A DNA stretch of 6,731 nt from DASVEG01 sp036380695 (GCA_036380695.1 DASVEG010000216.1:1-6731), one strand, 5' to 3'. Counted from the first letter of the stretch, positions 1 to 6,574 are shown. Notes: a model not told the origin generated them from the sequence alone. Numbers and translations: made by a program.

Positions 1-819
1 GGTCGCGTCGCGGCGTGGGTCGCGCGCGCGCCCGCGATCGTCGAGTCGTTCCACAACGACGAGCCGTTCCTCGGCGACCGCTCCTGGCGCTTCCGGCTGC
101 GCGCGCTCGCGCGGATCACGACCCAGCACATCGCCATCTCCGACGCGGTGAAGACGCGGCTCGTACGCGACGTCGGGCTCGCCGCCGACTCCGTGACCGT
201 CGTGCGTTACGGCGTTCCGGACGAACGGGGGACCCTCGATCGCGACGCCGCGAGGGCCCAGCTCGGGGTCGGCGCCGACGAACGAGTCGTCGGGTTCGTG
301 GGGAGGTTGACGCAGCAGAAGCGCGTCGACGTGCTCGTCGACGCCGCGCCACTCCTGCGAGACGCGACGTGCGTGCTCGTCGGCGACGGCGAGCTGCGCC
401 CGGACTTGGAGGCGCGCGCCGCTCGACTCGGCGCCGGCGTGCGCTTCGCCGGGCACGTGCCCGACGCGCCCGCGGTGATGCGCGCGTTCGACGTCTTCTG
501 CCTCCCCTCCGACTGGGAGGGGCTTGGCCTGGTGCTCGTCGAGGCGATGCTCCGGGGCGTGCCGGTGGCGGGAGCGACGAGCGGCGCCATCCCCGAGGTG
601 CTCGACCACGGCCGCGCCGGTGCGCTCTTCCCCCCGCGCGACCCCGCCGCGCTGGCCGGCGTCGTGAACGAGTTGCTGGACGACCCAGCCCGCCGCGCGG
701 AGATGTCGCGTGCGGGTCGCGCGTTCGCCCTCGCCGCGTTCGCGCCAGAGCGGATGTTGGCGGAGACCCTGCAGGTCTACGGCGACGCGCTCGGGCGTTC
801 GCGCAGGAGCCGCTCGTAG
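1..819 (+). CDS. GT4-family glycosyltransferase, 5'-truncated (C-terminal 272 residues)
   Basis: This is the C-terminal part of a GT-B fold glycosyltransferase that would transfer a sugar from a nucleotide-sugar donor onto a growing glycan in the cytoplasm. The reading frame is open from base 1, so the true start lies upstream of the window. The first visible residues (ESFHND, then HIAISDAV) look like the end of the acceptor domain. The donor-binding domain follows, with VGFVGRLTQQKRVD, a VGDGEL turn and the GT4 E-x7-E motif (E173 and E181 of the visible part, in SDWEGLGLVLVEAM). The TAG stop is at 817-819. The gene is convergent with the next GT4 gene and overlaps its end by 43 bases, so it belongs to a separate rightward transcript. 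Family assignment is secure. Sugar and linkage specificity cannot be read from the sequence. Confidence 0.93.
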   Translation, partial: GRVAAWVARAPAIVESFHNDEPFLGDRSWRFRLRALARITTQHIAISDAVKTRLVRDVGLAADSVTVVRYGVPDERGTLDRDAARAQLGVGADERVVGFVGRLTQQKRVDVLVDAAPLLRDATCVLVGDGELRPDLEARAARLGAGVRFAGHVPDAPAVMRAFDVFCLPSDWEGLGLVLVEAMLRGVPVAGATSGAIPEVLDHGRAGALFPPRDPAALAGVVNELLDDPARRAEMSRAGRAFALAAFAPERMLAETLQVYGDALGRSRRSRS

Positions 820-2075
820 AGCTCCTCGTGGCGACGGACGAGCGCGGCCTCCGTGTAGCGCTCTTCGTACCGGGCCCTGCCGGCGAGCCCCATCCGGCGC
901 GCGACGTCGGCGTCCGCGACGACGCTGCGGATCGCGCCCGCCGCGCTGACCGCGTCGCCGTCGCCCGATGCCAGCAAGATCCCGGTGTCGCCGCCGGTCA
1001 CGATCTCCGGCACTGCGCCAACGGCGGTGGCGACGACAGGCAGCCGCCACATCATCGCCTCGAGCAACGCGAGCGGCAGCCCCTCCGCCTCCGACAACAG
1101 GACGGCGACGTCGGCCGCGGCGTAGGCGTCGTCCGTGGGCGAGAGGTAACCGGTGAACGTCACCCGCCCCGTGCACGAGTGGCTCGCCACACGGGCGCGC
1201 AGGTCGGGCGCCGACGGTCCCTCGCCGACGACCACCAGGTGCACGTCGTCTCGCTCCTGCGCGAGGAGCGCGAACCCGTCGACCAGCCGCTCCAACCCCT
1301 TGCCGACGTCGAGCCTCGACACCGACAGGACGACCGTTGCGCCGGCGGGGACACCGAGGCGACGGCGCGCGCCCTCCTTCGCGCCGGCCGGTGGCGACGG
1401 CGCGCGGTCGGCCACGCCGTTCGGTATGGCGACGATCCGGTCGGGGGCGAACGGGCGGCGCGCCGCGAGCGCCCGGGCGAGCGACCCCGCCGGCACCACG
1501 AACGCGTCGACGCCGCGGCCGACTCGCGCGTCGATGCCGCGCTCCAACCACGGGATCCCCCTTCGCCGCTGCGCCTCACCGTGCACGCTCAACACGACCG
1601 CCGCACCGGTGGCCCTCCCGGCGACCGCGGCCCACGCACGCGCGACCGTCGACCCGGGGTACCCGCCGTTGACGACGTGGACCACGTCGTGGCGAGGCAG
1701 CGCGCCCGCTTCGTGCTCCGCGAGCCGGAGCGCTCGTCTCCAGGTGAGCTGGCGCAGTACCGCTTGCGCGGTGCGGGCCGCCCGCGCCACCGCCGGCCTG
1801 CTCGCCAACTGGCGCGCCGGGGACGGCTCCCAACCGGCGCCCTCCCCGTTGGCGCGCTCGCGCATGCCAGGTTCGAAGATCGCCAGCGGGCGCACCGCGG
1901 CACGCGTGCCCGCGAGAAAGGCGGCCGTGCCACGAGCGTCCGGTGCCACGACCGTCACCTCGAACGCCTCCCCCAGCCCCTGCACGACCGTGGCCGTCAC
2001 CCTCTCGGTGCCGCCGATCGCGAACGAGGGGACGACGAACGCGACGCGAACCGGCGCGTGCGGGTCAGGCGCCAC
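777..2075 (-). CDS. GT4-family glycosyltransferase (complete, 432 aa)
   Basis: A full-length GT-B glycosyltransferase, predicted to be cytoplasmic or membrane-associated and to use a nucleotide-sugar donor. The N-terminal domain begins VRVAFVVPSFAIGGTERV, where the GGTER loop at residues 21-25 is typical of GT4 enzymes, and continues to NGG (136-138) and SVHGEA (163-167). The linker IPNGV is at 217-221. The C-terminal domain has SRLDVGKG (253-260), VVGEGP (282-287) and the E-x7-E motif at E331/E339 (EGLPLALLE). About 430 residues is slightly long for the family, mainly because of a basic, alanine-rich insert around 75-120. The GTG start at 2073-2075 lies inside the end of the GT2 gene and has no Shine-Dalgarno sequence, so translation is probably coupled. 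It is the last gene of the leftward operon and its 3' end overlaps the convergent GT4 gene. Substrate is unknown. Confidence 0.95.
   Translation of the reverse strand: MAPDPHAPVRVAFVVPSFAIGGTERVTATVVQGLGEAFEVTVVAPDARGTAAFLAGTRAAVRPLAIFEPGMRERANGEGAGWEPSPARQLASRPAVARAARTAQAVLRQLTWRRALRLAEHEAGALPRHDVVHVVNGGYPGSTVARAWAAVAGRATGAAVVLSVHGEAQRRRGIPWLERGIDARVGRGVDAFVVPAGSLARALAARRPFAPDRIVAIPNGVADRAPSPPAGAKEGARRRLGVPAGATVVLSVSRLDVGKGLERLVDGFALLAQERDDVHLVVVGEGPSAPDLRARVASHSCTGRVTFTGYLSPTDDAYAAADVAVLLSEAEGLPLALLEAMMWRLPVVATAVGAVPEIVTGGDTGILLASGDGDAVSAAGAIRSVVADADVARRMGLAGRARYEERYTEAALVRRHEELYERLLRERPSASP
2065..2075 (-). other. 11-base stop/start overlap (GT2 into GT4)
   Basis: On the minus strand the bases GTGGCGCCTGA hold the GTG start of the GT4 gene and the TGA stop of the GT2 gene. 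The geometry is identical to the previous operon junction, with 9 of 11 bases the same, and there is again no Shine-Dalgarno sequence. Translational coupling is inferred. Confidence 0.8.
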
Positions 2076-2841
2076 GGGTCGCGAGCGGGTACCGGCGGCG
2101 GAAGCCGCGGTGGCGCGCGAGGTGCCGCACGACGGCCCACGCGTGGTAGAGCCCGCGCACCGAGAGGGGTCGGCGGTACAGGCGCCGCGCCGGGTGGATG
2201 CACGACGCGTCGCGCACCTGCACGACGCGCCGTCCCGAACGGATCAGCCGGAGGCAGAAGTCGACGTCCTCCGGGCCGTAGAAGTAGCCCTCGTCGAGCC
2301 CGCCCACCGCGTCGTAGGCCTCGCGGCGGAACAGCTGGCACGCGCCGATCGCGAAGTCGACGTCCCACCACGGGCCGTCCGTCGCGACCCGCTCGTACTC
2401 GGCCGTGCGGCCGAGGACGCGCGACGCCTTCCGCCACAGCGATGGTGCGAGCCCCGCGCTGGCCGACGGCTCCTGGCCCTCGAAGACCGGGGCGGCCAGC
2501 GCGATGCGCGGGTCGGCCGCGAGCGGTCGCGTCAGTTGCTCGATCGTGTCGGGGTGCAGCGCCGCGTCGCTGTCGAGCAGGCACACCAGCGGTGCGTCGC
2601 CTTCGCGGGCGCCGCGGTTGCGGCCACCGGCAACGCCGCGGTTCACGTCGTTGCGCAGCACGCGCACCTCGTCGTGATCGAACCGGGCGGGCGGCTCCGA
2701 TCCGTTGTCGACGACGATCACGTTCACGTCGACCCCGGTCGACGCGAGCGCGGACTGCACGGCGATTGCAGCCAGGTCGTTGTCGTTCCACGTGAGGACT
2801 ACGACGTCGACGCGCGGCCGGTCGCCAGTGTCAGCGGCCAC
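2065..2841 (-). CDS. GT2-family glycosyltransferase, rhamnosyltransferase-like (258 aa)
   Basis: A GT-A fold inverting glycosyltransferase of the GT2 family, probably adding a sugar to the lipid-linked intermediate made by the upstream operon gene. Visible motifs in order are VVLTWND (14-20), VVDNGS with nucleotide-binding D45, NRGVAGGRNRG (67-77), the metal-binding DSD at 90-92 (LLDSDA), and GGLDEGYFYGPEDVDFCLRL with the E191-D192 pair typical of the catalytic base region, followed by H216. This pattern resembles WbbL-type rhamnosyltransferases, but donor identity is not proven by it. There are no convincing membrane segments, and the length is normal for the soluble form of the family. The GTG start at 2839-2841 overlaps the upstream stop by 11 bases, with no Shine-Dalgarno sequence. 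The same geometry recurs at its own 3' end. Confidence 0.94.
   Translation of the reverse strand: MAADTGDRPRVDVVVLTWNDNDLAAIAVQSALASTGVDVNVIVVDNGSEPPARFDHDEVRVLRNDVNRGVAGGRNRGAREGDAPLVCLLDSDAALHPDTIEQLTRPLAADPRIALAAPVFEGQEPSASAGLAPSLWRKASRVLGRTAEYERVATDGPWWDVDFAIGACQLFRREAYDAVGGLDEGYFYGPEDVDFCLRLIRSGRRVVQVRDASCIHPARRLYRRPLSVRGLYHAWAVVRHLARHRGFRRRYPLATRGA
2831..2841 (-). other. 11-base stop/start overlap (sugar transferase into GT2)
   Basis: On the minus strand the bases GTGGCCGCTGA hold both the GTG start of the GT2 gene and the TGA stop of the sugar transferase. No purine-rich Shine-Dalgarno sequence precedes the GTG. This makes reinitiation or translational coupling the likely way the second gene is translated. 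Confidence 0.8.
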
Positions 2842-4159
2842 GGCGGCCGATCACGCTGCGGAGCGTGCGGATCAGCACCAGCGCGTCGAGCGAGAGGCTC
2901 TGGTGACGGAGGTAATAGAACTCGTACTGCAACTTCTCGAGGGCGTCGCTCTCGCTGCCCGCGTAGCCGTACTTCACCTGCGCCCAGCCGGTGAGGCCCG
3001 GCCGCACGAGGTGGCGCAGGTCGTAGAACGGCAGCTTCGACACGAGCTCTTCGACGTAGTGCGGCTGCTCGGGGCGGGGCCCGACCAGCGACAGGTCGCC
3101 CTTGAAGATGTTGAGCATCTGGGGCGACTCGTCGATGTGGGCGCGGCGGAGCAACGCGCCGAAGGGCGTGATGCGCGGGTCGTCCTCCGTCGTCCACTCG
3201 TTCACGAGCCCGGTCGTCGCGGGCCGCATCGTCCGGAACTTGACGATCTCGAACACGCGGCCGTTCTTGCCGACCCGGGGCTGCGTGTAGAAGAGGGGCC
3301 CTCGGTTGCCCAGCAGGTTCCCGACGATGACCACGAGCGTGATCGGCACCAGGACGACCATGCCCACGAGGCTGAGGAGGACGTCGACCGCGCGCGTCAC
3401 GCGGCTGTAGAGCGCGCGGTGGACTTCGCTGATGTCGAACATGAGCGAGACGCGCTCGAGCTCGGAGAGCGGGAGCTTGCCGAGCCACTGCTCGTAGAAG
3501 AGCGACAGCGTGCGCACCCTGATGCCCCGCTCGTGCAGCGACGCAGCCTGGTGGATGATCGTCGCGTCGTCTTGGGCCGATCGCGCGAGCACGACGACTC
3601 CGGCCCGCGTCTGCACGGCGAGGTCGACGAGCGGCTGCTCGTCCGTGCGCTCCGACCTGGCCTTGTCGGTCTCGACCGCGGCGACTACCTGCGCGGGGCG
3701 CTCGGCGCTGCCTCCGCCCAGTTCGCGCCGCAGCGCTTCCGCCTCGTCGGCGCCGCCGACGAACAGCACCCTGGCGCGGTCCTCGGCCCGCGCCCGCCCG
3801 CCGGACGCGAACGTTGCGCACAACGCGAGCCACGGCACGAGCACCACCGCGGCGCCGAAGACCACGAAGCGCGGGAGCAGCGCATCGCCGACGAAGAGCT
3901 GCACTGCGGACATCGCGAGCGCGGCAACTGCGAGCGTCACCACCGCCTGCCACGCGGCGCGGATCCCCCGCCCGGCGATGTCGGGGAAGCCGGCCCCGTA
4001 GGTCACGACCAGGAGGATCGAGATGTACGCGATCGACCATGCGAACCGGTACGAGTCGGTGTAGTCGTAGCCGTTACGCGCCGCGTGGATCAGGCTCAAC
4101 CCGACGACGGAGCCCGCGCAGCCGAGGTACACCAGGAGGCGAGGCAGCGCGCGGAGCAC
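2831..4159 (-). CDS. Polyprenyl glycosylphosphotransferase (WbaP/CpsE-type bacterial sugar transferase, 442 aa)
   Basis: Likely the initiating enzyme of the pathway, which transfers a sugar-1-phosphate from a nucleotide sugar to undecaprenyl phosphate at the cytoplasmic membrane face. Four N-terminal membrane segments are visible at about residues 8-27, 39-57, 68-90 and 95-117. A soluble Rossmann-like middle domain follows (VLFVGGADEAEALRREL, 131-147) with the family signature LFYEQWLGKLPLSEL (220-234). The hydrophobic, probably re-entrant helix lies at about 256-281 and precedes the catalytic domain: FYTQPRVGKNGRVF (290-303), KFRTM (307-311), the catalytic Asp-Glu pair D343-E344 in HIDESPQ, GDLSLVGPRPE (354-364) and RPGLTGWAQV (386-395). 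The layout and length are typical of the family. The start is GTG at 4157-4159. The only other possibility upstream is blocked by an in-frame stop at 4190-4192. It is the first gene of the leftward operon. Sugar specificity (for example glucose, galactose or an N-acetylated sugar) is not determinable. Confidence 0.95.
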   Translation of the reverse strand: MLRALPRLLVYLGCAGSVVGLSLIHAARNGYDYTDSYRFAWSIAYISILLVVTYGAGFPDIAGRGIRAAWQAVVTLAVAALAMSAVQLFVGDALLPRFVVFGAAVVLVPWLALCATFASGGRARAEDRARVLFVGGADEAEALRRELGGGSAERPAQVVAAVETDKARSERTDEQPLVDLAVQTRAGVVVLARSAQDDATIIHQAASLHERGIRVRTLSLFYEQWLGKLPLSELERVSLMFDISEVHRALYSRVTRAVDVLLSLVGMVVLVPITLVVIVGNLLGNRGPLFYTQPRVGKNGRVFEIVKFRTMRPATTGLVNEWTTEDDPRITPFGALLRRAHIDESPQMLNIFKGDLSLVGPRPEQPHYVEELVSKLPFYDLRHLVRPGLTGWAQVKYGYAGSESDALEKLQYEFYYLRHQSLSLDALVLIRTLRSVIGRRGR

Positions 4160-4167
4160 GACTGCCG

Positions 4168-4173
4168 AGCGTA
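4168..4173 (-). promoter_or_regulatory. Candidate -10 box (TACGCT) for the leftward operon, possibly leaderless
   Basis: TACGCT on the minus strand fits the actinobacterial TANNNT -10 consensus. Eight bases separate it from the GTG start at 4159, so transcription would begin at or within a base or two of the start codon. That agrees with the absence of a Shine-Dalgarno sequence. No TTGACA-like -35 is recognisable: the 17-base-spaced position reads CCGATA. The assignment rests on motif and spacing only. Confidence 0.35.
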
Positions 4174-4197
4174 GCGACGACGCCCGCGCCTATCGGG

Positions 4198-4245
4198 GTT
4201 CTGTGCACCGTTGCGCGCCTATGAGCGCGCATCGGTGCACAAAAC
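4198..4245. promoter_or_regulatory. 48-base imperfect palindrome between divergent genes, probable operator
   Basis: The core arms TGTGCACCGTTGCGCGC (4202-4218) and its partner at 4225-4241 are 17 bases long, match at 16 positions (the exception is a T/T mismatch at 4211/4232) and are separated by 6 bases. After one more mismatch (4201/4242), three further pairs extend the symmetry to 4198-4245. Each arm contains GTGCAC, itself a 6-base palindrome, with centres 32 bases apart (about three helical turns). The element sits 38 bases from the leftward start codon and 56 bases from the rightward one, and its edges abut or overlap the expected -35 zones on both sides. A shared operator for a multimeric regulator is the best reading. 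A DNA cruciform or RNA hairpin is possible. A terminator is unlikely because the flanking genes diverge. Confidence 0.6.
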
Positions 4246-4253
4246 GATCTGAG

Positions 4254-4259
4254 TAGGCT
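4254..4259 (+). promoter_or_regulatory. Candidate -10 box (TAGGCT) for the DUF2142 gene
   Basis: TAGGCT fits TANNNT and lies in the string GAGTAGGCTCGC, 42 bases before the ATG at 4302, which implies a leader of about 35 bases. The -35 zone would fall within the right arm of the palindrome and has no TTGACA resemblance. A nearly identical box occurs upstream of two other genes in the window, which adds some weight. Confidence 0.35.
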
Positions 4260-4301
4260 CGCCGGGTCCGGCGCCTGCCGCCGTGGCCTCGACGAATTGC
4301 C

Positions 4302-6500
4302 ATGGCCATCACCGCGCCCGCAGACCACGCCGACCACGCCGGCCCGCCCGCGCCGCCGGGCGCCCGTGAGGACGGCTCGCGCCGAGCCGTCGTGGTCGCG
4401 ATCGTGGTCGCCGTCCTGGCCGTCGCCGTCGGGTTCGGCGCCTTGCTGTTCGACCGCGAGCCGCGCCTCGCGTCGTCGAACACCAAGGTCATGGCCAGCC
4501 GGATCGCGCTGCGGGTCGCGCCGGGCGAGGAGCGCTGCCAACGCGGCGAATACGTGCCAGACGAGACGGCCATGGCTCGGTTGTTCGCGGGCAGCCCAGA
4601 GGGCACGCTCCCCAGCGTCGGGATCGAGTTCCGGCAACGCGACGGCACCGTCGTCGGAGGCGGTCGGCTCGGCGCCGGCCACGCCAACGGGCCGATCGCG
4701 ATCCCCGTAGATCCACCTGCCGACGACGTGCACCGCGGCGAGATCTGCATCGCGAACCATGGCAGCTCCGTCGTCGACTTCGCGGGCAACCTCACCGCGA
4801 TCGCGCCAGATGCGGTTCCCGCGGGCAACCCGTGGGACGCGCGATCGACCGACGAGATCCGCGTCGACCTCCTGCGTGGCGGCCGCGAGCCGTTGTGGCG
4901 AGTGCTGCCCGAGGTCGCGAGGCGCTACGCGGTGATGCGCCCGAGCTTCATCGGACCATGGGGGCTCCCGCTCGCGTTCGGGTCGTTCGTCGTCGCCGCG
5001 GCGATTGCGGTGTGGCTCGTCGCTCGGCGGCCACCGGGCGACCGTCGCGCGATGCGAAGGACCGCGCTCGGCTGCGTCGCCGCGACCGTCCTCGCCGCGC
5101 TGTCGTGGTCGCTCCTGCTCCCGACCTGGCAGGGCCCGGACGAGCCGGTGCACTTCGGGTACGCGGAGCTCCTCGCCGACACCGGCGAACTGCCGGGAAG
5201 CACCCGCGTGTCGCGCCTGCGCGAGCTGGCCCGGCCTGCCGGCTCGCAGCACTGGACCCTCTTCCGTTCGCTCCCCTTCAGCGTCGAGGGCAACCCGAGC
5301 TGGTCGGAGGTCGACGAGGCGTTCTTCCGCGAGCTCAGCGCGGCGCCCGGGATCTCGCGGAGCGACCCTTCCGCCCCTGGCTCGGCGGCAGGATCGCCGC
5401 CCCTCTACTACGTGCCGATGGCCGCGCTGTCCGCGGCCATGGACGCCACGCCGCTCGAGCGGGTGTTCGCCATGCGCGTCCTCTCCGCGATGCTCGCAGG
5501 GCTGACCGCGTTGTTCGCGTTCCTCTTCGCCCGCGAAGTCGTCCCCGGTCACCCGCGGACATGGCCGCTCGCCGCGGTCACCGTCGGGCTGCAGCCGATG
5601 TTCTCGGCCCTGTCCGGCGGCATCACGAACGACACGTTGCTCATCGGCCTCGCGACGGCGGCGTTCTACCTCGTGGCGCGCTGCTTCCGGCTGGGGCTGT
5701 CGACGCCGCGTGCCGTCGCGCTCGGCGCCGTGCTCGTGCTCGGAGACCTGGCCAAGAGCCGCATGCTGCTGCTCGTCCCCGGTGTGGCCGTCGCGCTCGT
5801 CGCCATCGTCGTGCGCGCCGCCGGCGCGCAGCGGAGGCGGGCCGCTCGCGACGCGGTCGTCGCCGGGTTCACGTTCGCCGCGCTCGAAGCGGCGTGGTTC
5901 GTCTTGTCGCGGACGGTGCTCGAGCGCGGCACCGGCGTCGAGCGCGTCGCCGGTTCCGCCGCCGGCGAGGAGGTGTCCGTGCGCGGCGCGATCTCGTATG
6001 CGTGGCAGTACTTCCTCCCCCGACTCCCGTTCATGAAGGACGACTTCCCGCGTTGGCCCCAGTACGGCGTCTGGGACGTCTACGTGCAGGGGTTCATCGG
6101 GCGGTTCGGCTTCTTCCAGTACGGGTTCACGCAGCAGGCATCTGCGGTGATCGCAGCAGCGCTTGGCGTCGTCTTCGTGCTGGCGGCGGTCGTGCTCGTT
6201 CGGCGGCAGGGTGCGATCCGGAGGCGGTGGCTCGAGCTGGCGTCGTACGGCGGGACGTTCGCGCTGTTGCTCGCCTTCATCGCGTACTCGGGCTACACCT
6301 ACCGGGCGGCGACCGGATACAACCTCGAACAGCCCCGTTACCTGTTCCCGTGCCTCGCGCTGTACGGCGTCGTCGTCGCCAGCGCAGCCCTGGCGCTGGG
6401 CCAGAAACATCAGCGACTCGTGGCGACGGTGCTCGTGCTCGCGACGTCGGTGCACGCCCTGTTCTCGCTGGTGGTGACCGTGGACCGCTACTGGGTCTGA
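4302..6500 (+). CDS. DUF2142-type multi-pass membrane protein, GT-C-like (732 aa)
   Basis: A large integral membrane protein that matches the DUF2142 pattern and is probably a GT-C-fold glycosyltransferase or polysaccharide assembly factor. Function is inferred, not known. A positively charged N-terminus (RREDGSRR-like region, about 22-28) precedes membrane segment 28-50. A 170-residue, probably extracytoplasmic domain follows (51-219), containing C79 and C149. Further segments lie at about 220-241, 254-274, 385-410, 419-438, 443-462, 470-507, 517-535, 613-634, 647-664, 678-699 and 704-727. Family-like motifs are PDEPVHFGY (279-287, with D280/E281 just after a membrane segment on the outer face, as in GT-C enzymes), PPLYY (366-370), GITNDTLL (440-447) and EQPRYLFP (676-683). 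The start is ATG at 4302. The nearest upstream in-frame stop is at 4254-4256, and no Shine-Dalgarno sequence is visible. The gene is divergent from the sugar-transferase operon, which suggests joint control. Confidence 0.85.
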   Translation: MAITAPADHADHAGPPAPPGAREDGSRRAVVVAIVVAVLAVAVGFGALLFDREPRLASSNTKVMASRIALRVAPGEERCQRGEYVPDETAMARLFAGSPEGTLPSVGIEFRQRDGTVVGGGRLGAGHANGPIAIPVDPPADDVHRGEICIANHGSSVVDFAGNLTAIAPDAVPAGNPWDARSTDEIRVDLLRGGREPLWRVLPEVARRYAVMRPSFIGPWGLPLAFGSFVVAAAIAVWLVARRPPGDRRAMRRTALGCVAATVLAALSWSLLLPTWQGPDEPVHFGYAELLADTGELPGSTRVSRLRELARPAGSQHWTLFRSLPFSVEGNPSWSEVDEAFFRELSAAPGISRSDPSAPGSAAGSPPLYYVPMAALSAAMDATPLERVFAMRVLSAMLAGLTALFAFLFAREVVPGHPRTWPLAAVTVGLQPMFSALSGGITNDTLLIGLATAAFYLVARCFRLGLSTPRAVALGAVLVLGDLAKSRMLLLVPGVAVALVAIVVRAAGAQRRRAARDAVVAGFTFAALEAAWFVLSRTVLERGTGVERVAGSAAGEEVSVRGAISYAWQYFLPRLPFMKDDFPRWPQYGVWDVYVQGFIGRFGFFQYGFTQQASAVIAAALGVVFVLAAVVLVRRQGAIRRRWLELASYGGTFALLLAFIAYSGYTYRAATGYNLEQPRYLFPCLALYGVVVASAALALGQKHQRLVATVLVLATSVHALFSLVVTVDRYWV

Positions 6501-6513
6501 CCGGGTGCGGAAC

Positions 6514-6539
6514 CGGCCAGCGAGTACGCTCGCTGCCCG
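6514..6539 (+). terminator. GC-rich hairpin after the DUF2142 gene, terminator-like without a U-tract
   Basis: CAGCGAG (6518-6524) and CTCGCTG (6529-6535) pair perfectly around the loop TACG. Beyond a single mismatch, three more pairs (CGG with CCG) extend the stem to 6514-6539. The structure begins 14 bases after the stop codon, where a terminator is expected, but GC-rich sequence follows instead of a T-run. Such U-less hairpins are sometimes proposed as terminators in GC-rich actinobacteria. It overlaps a candidate -10 box, so one of the two readings may be wrong. Confidence 0.35.
6525..6530 (+). promoter_or_regulatory. Candidate -10 box (TACGCT) for the HAD-like gene
   Basis: TACGCT in GAGTACGCTCGC lies 44 bases before the ATG at 6575. 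It closely resembles the box before the DUF2142 gene, at almost the same distance. It also forms the loop and part of one arm of a hairpin, and there is no -35 resemblance, so this is tentative. Confidence 0.2.
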
Positions 6540-6574
6540 CGGCGCGGCGAGTCCCGTTGCCCGCCCCCGTTCGA

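Noticed and set aside
15..2795. 926-codon open frame on the plus strand spanning the first three genes
   Set aside because: It runs antisense to two well-supported glycosyltransferase genes and out of frame with the third. The translation is arginine- and alanine-rich with no recognisable motif, as expected for a stop-poor shadow frame in GC-rich DNA.
1153..2994. 613-codon open frame on the plus strand opposite the GT4 and GT2 genes
   Set aside because: It covers parts of three minus-strand genes without respecting their boundaries and shows only Arg/Ala/Pro/Thr-rich composition.
2705..4174. 489-codon open frame on the plus strand opposite the sugar transferase
   Set aside because: It is antisense to a gene with an intact catalytic domain and membrane topology. 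The translation is low in hydrophobic structure and matches no family pattern.
4198..4245. Palindrome as a bidirectional transcription terminator
   Set aside because: Both flanking genes start here and run away from each other, so neither ends at this point. The short A-run after the right arm (4241-4244) is also too weak to support termination.
4198..4245. Palindrome as an insertion-sequence remnant or CRISPR-like repeat
   Set aside because: Only one copy was seen in the window, with no target-site duplication, no transposase fragment and no regularly spaced repeats.
4074..6455. 793-codon open frame on the minus strand opposite the DUF2142 gene
   Set aside because: The product is dominated by Arg, Glu, Asp, His and Gly with no hydrophobic core or motif, whereas the plus-strand frame has clear membrane segments and family motifs. 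It also crosses the intergenic palindrome and the start of the sugar transferase.
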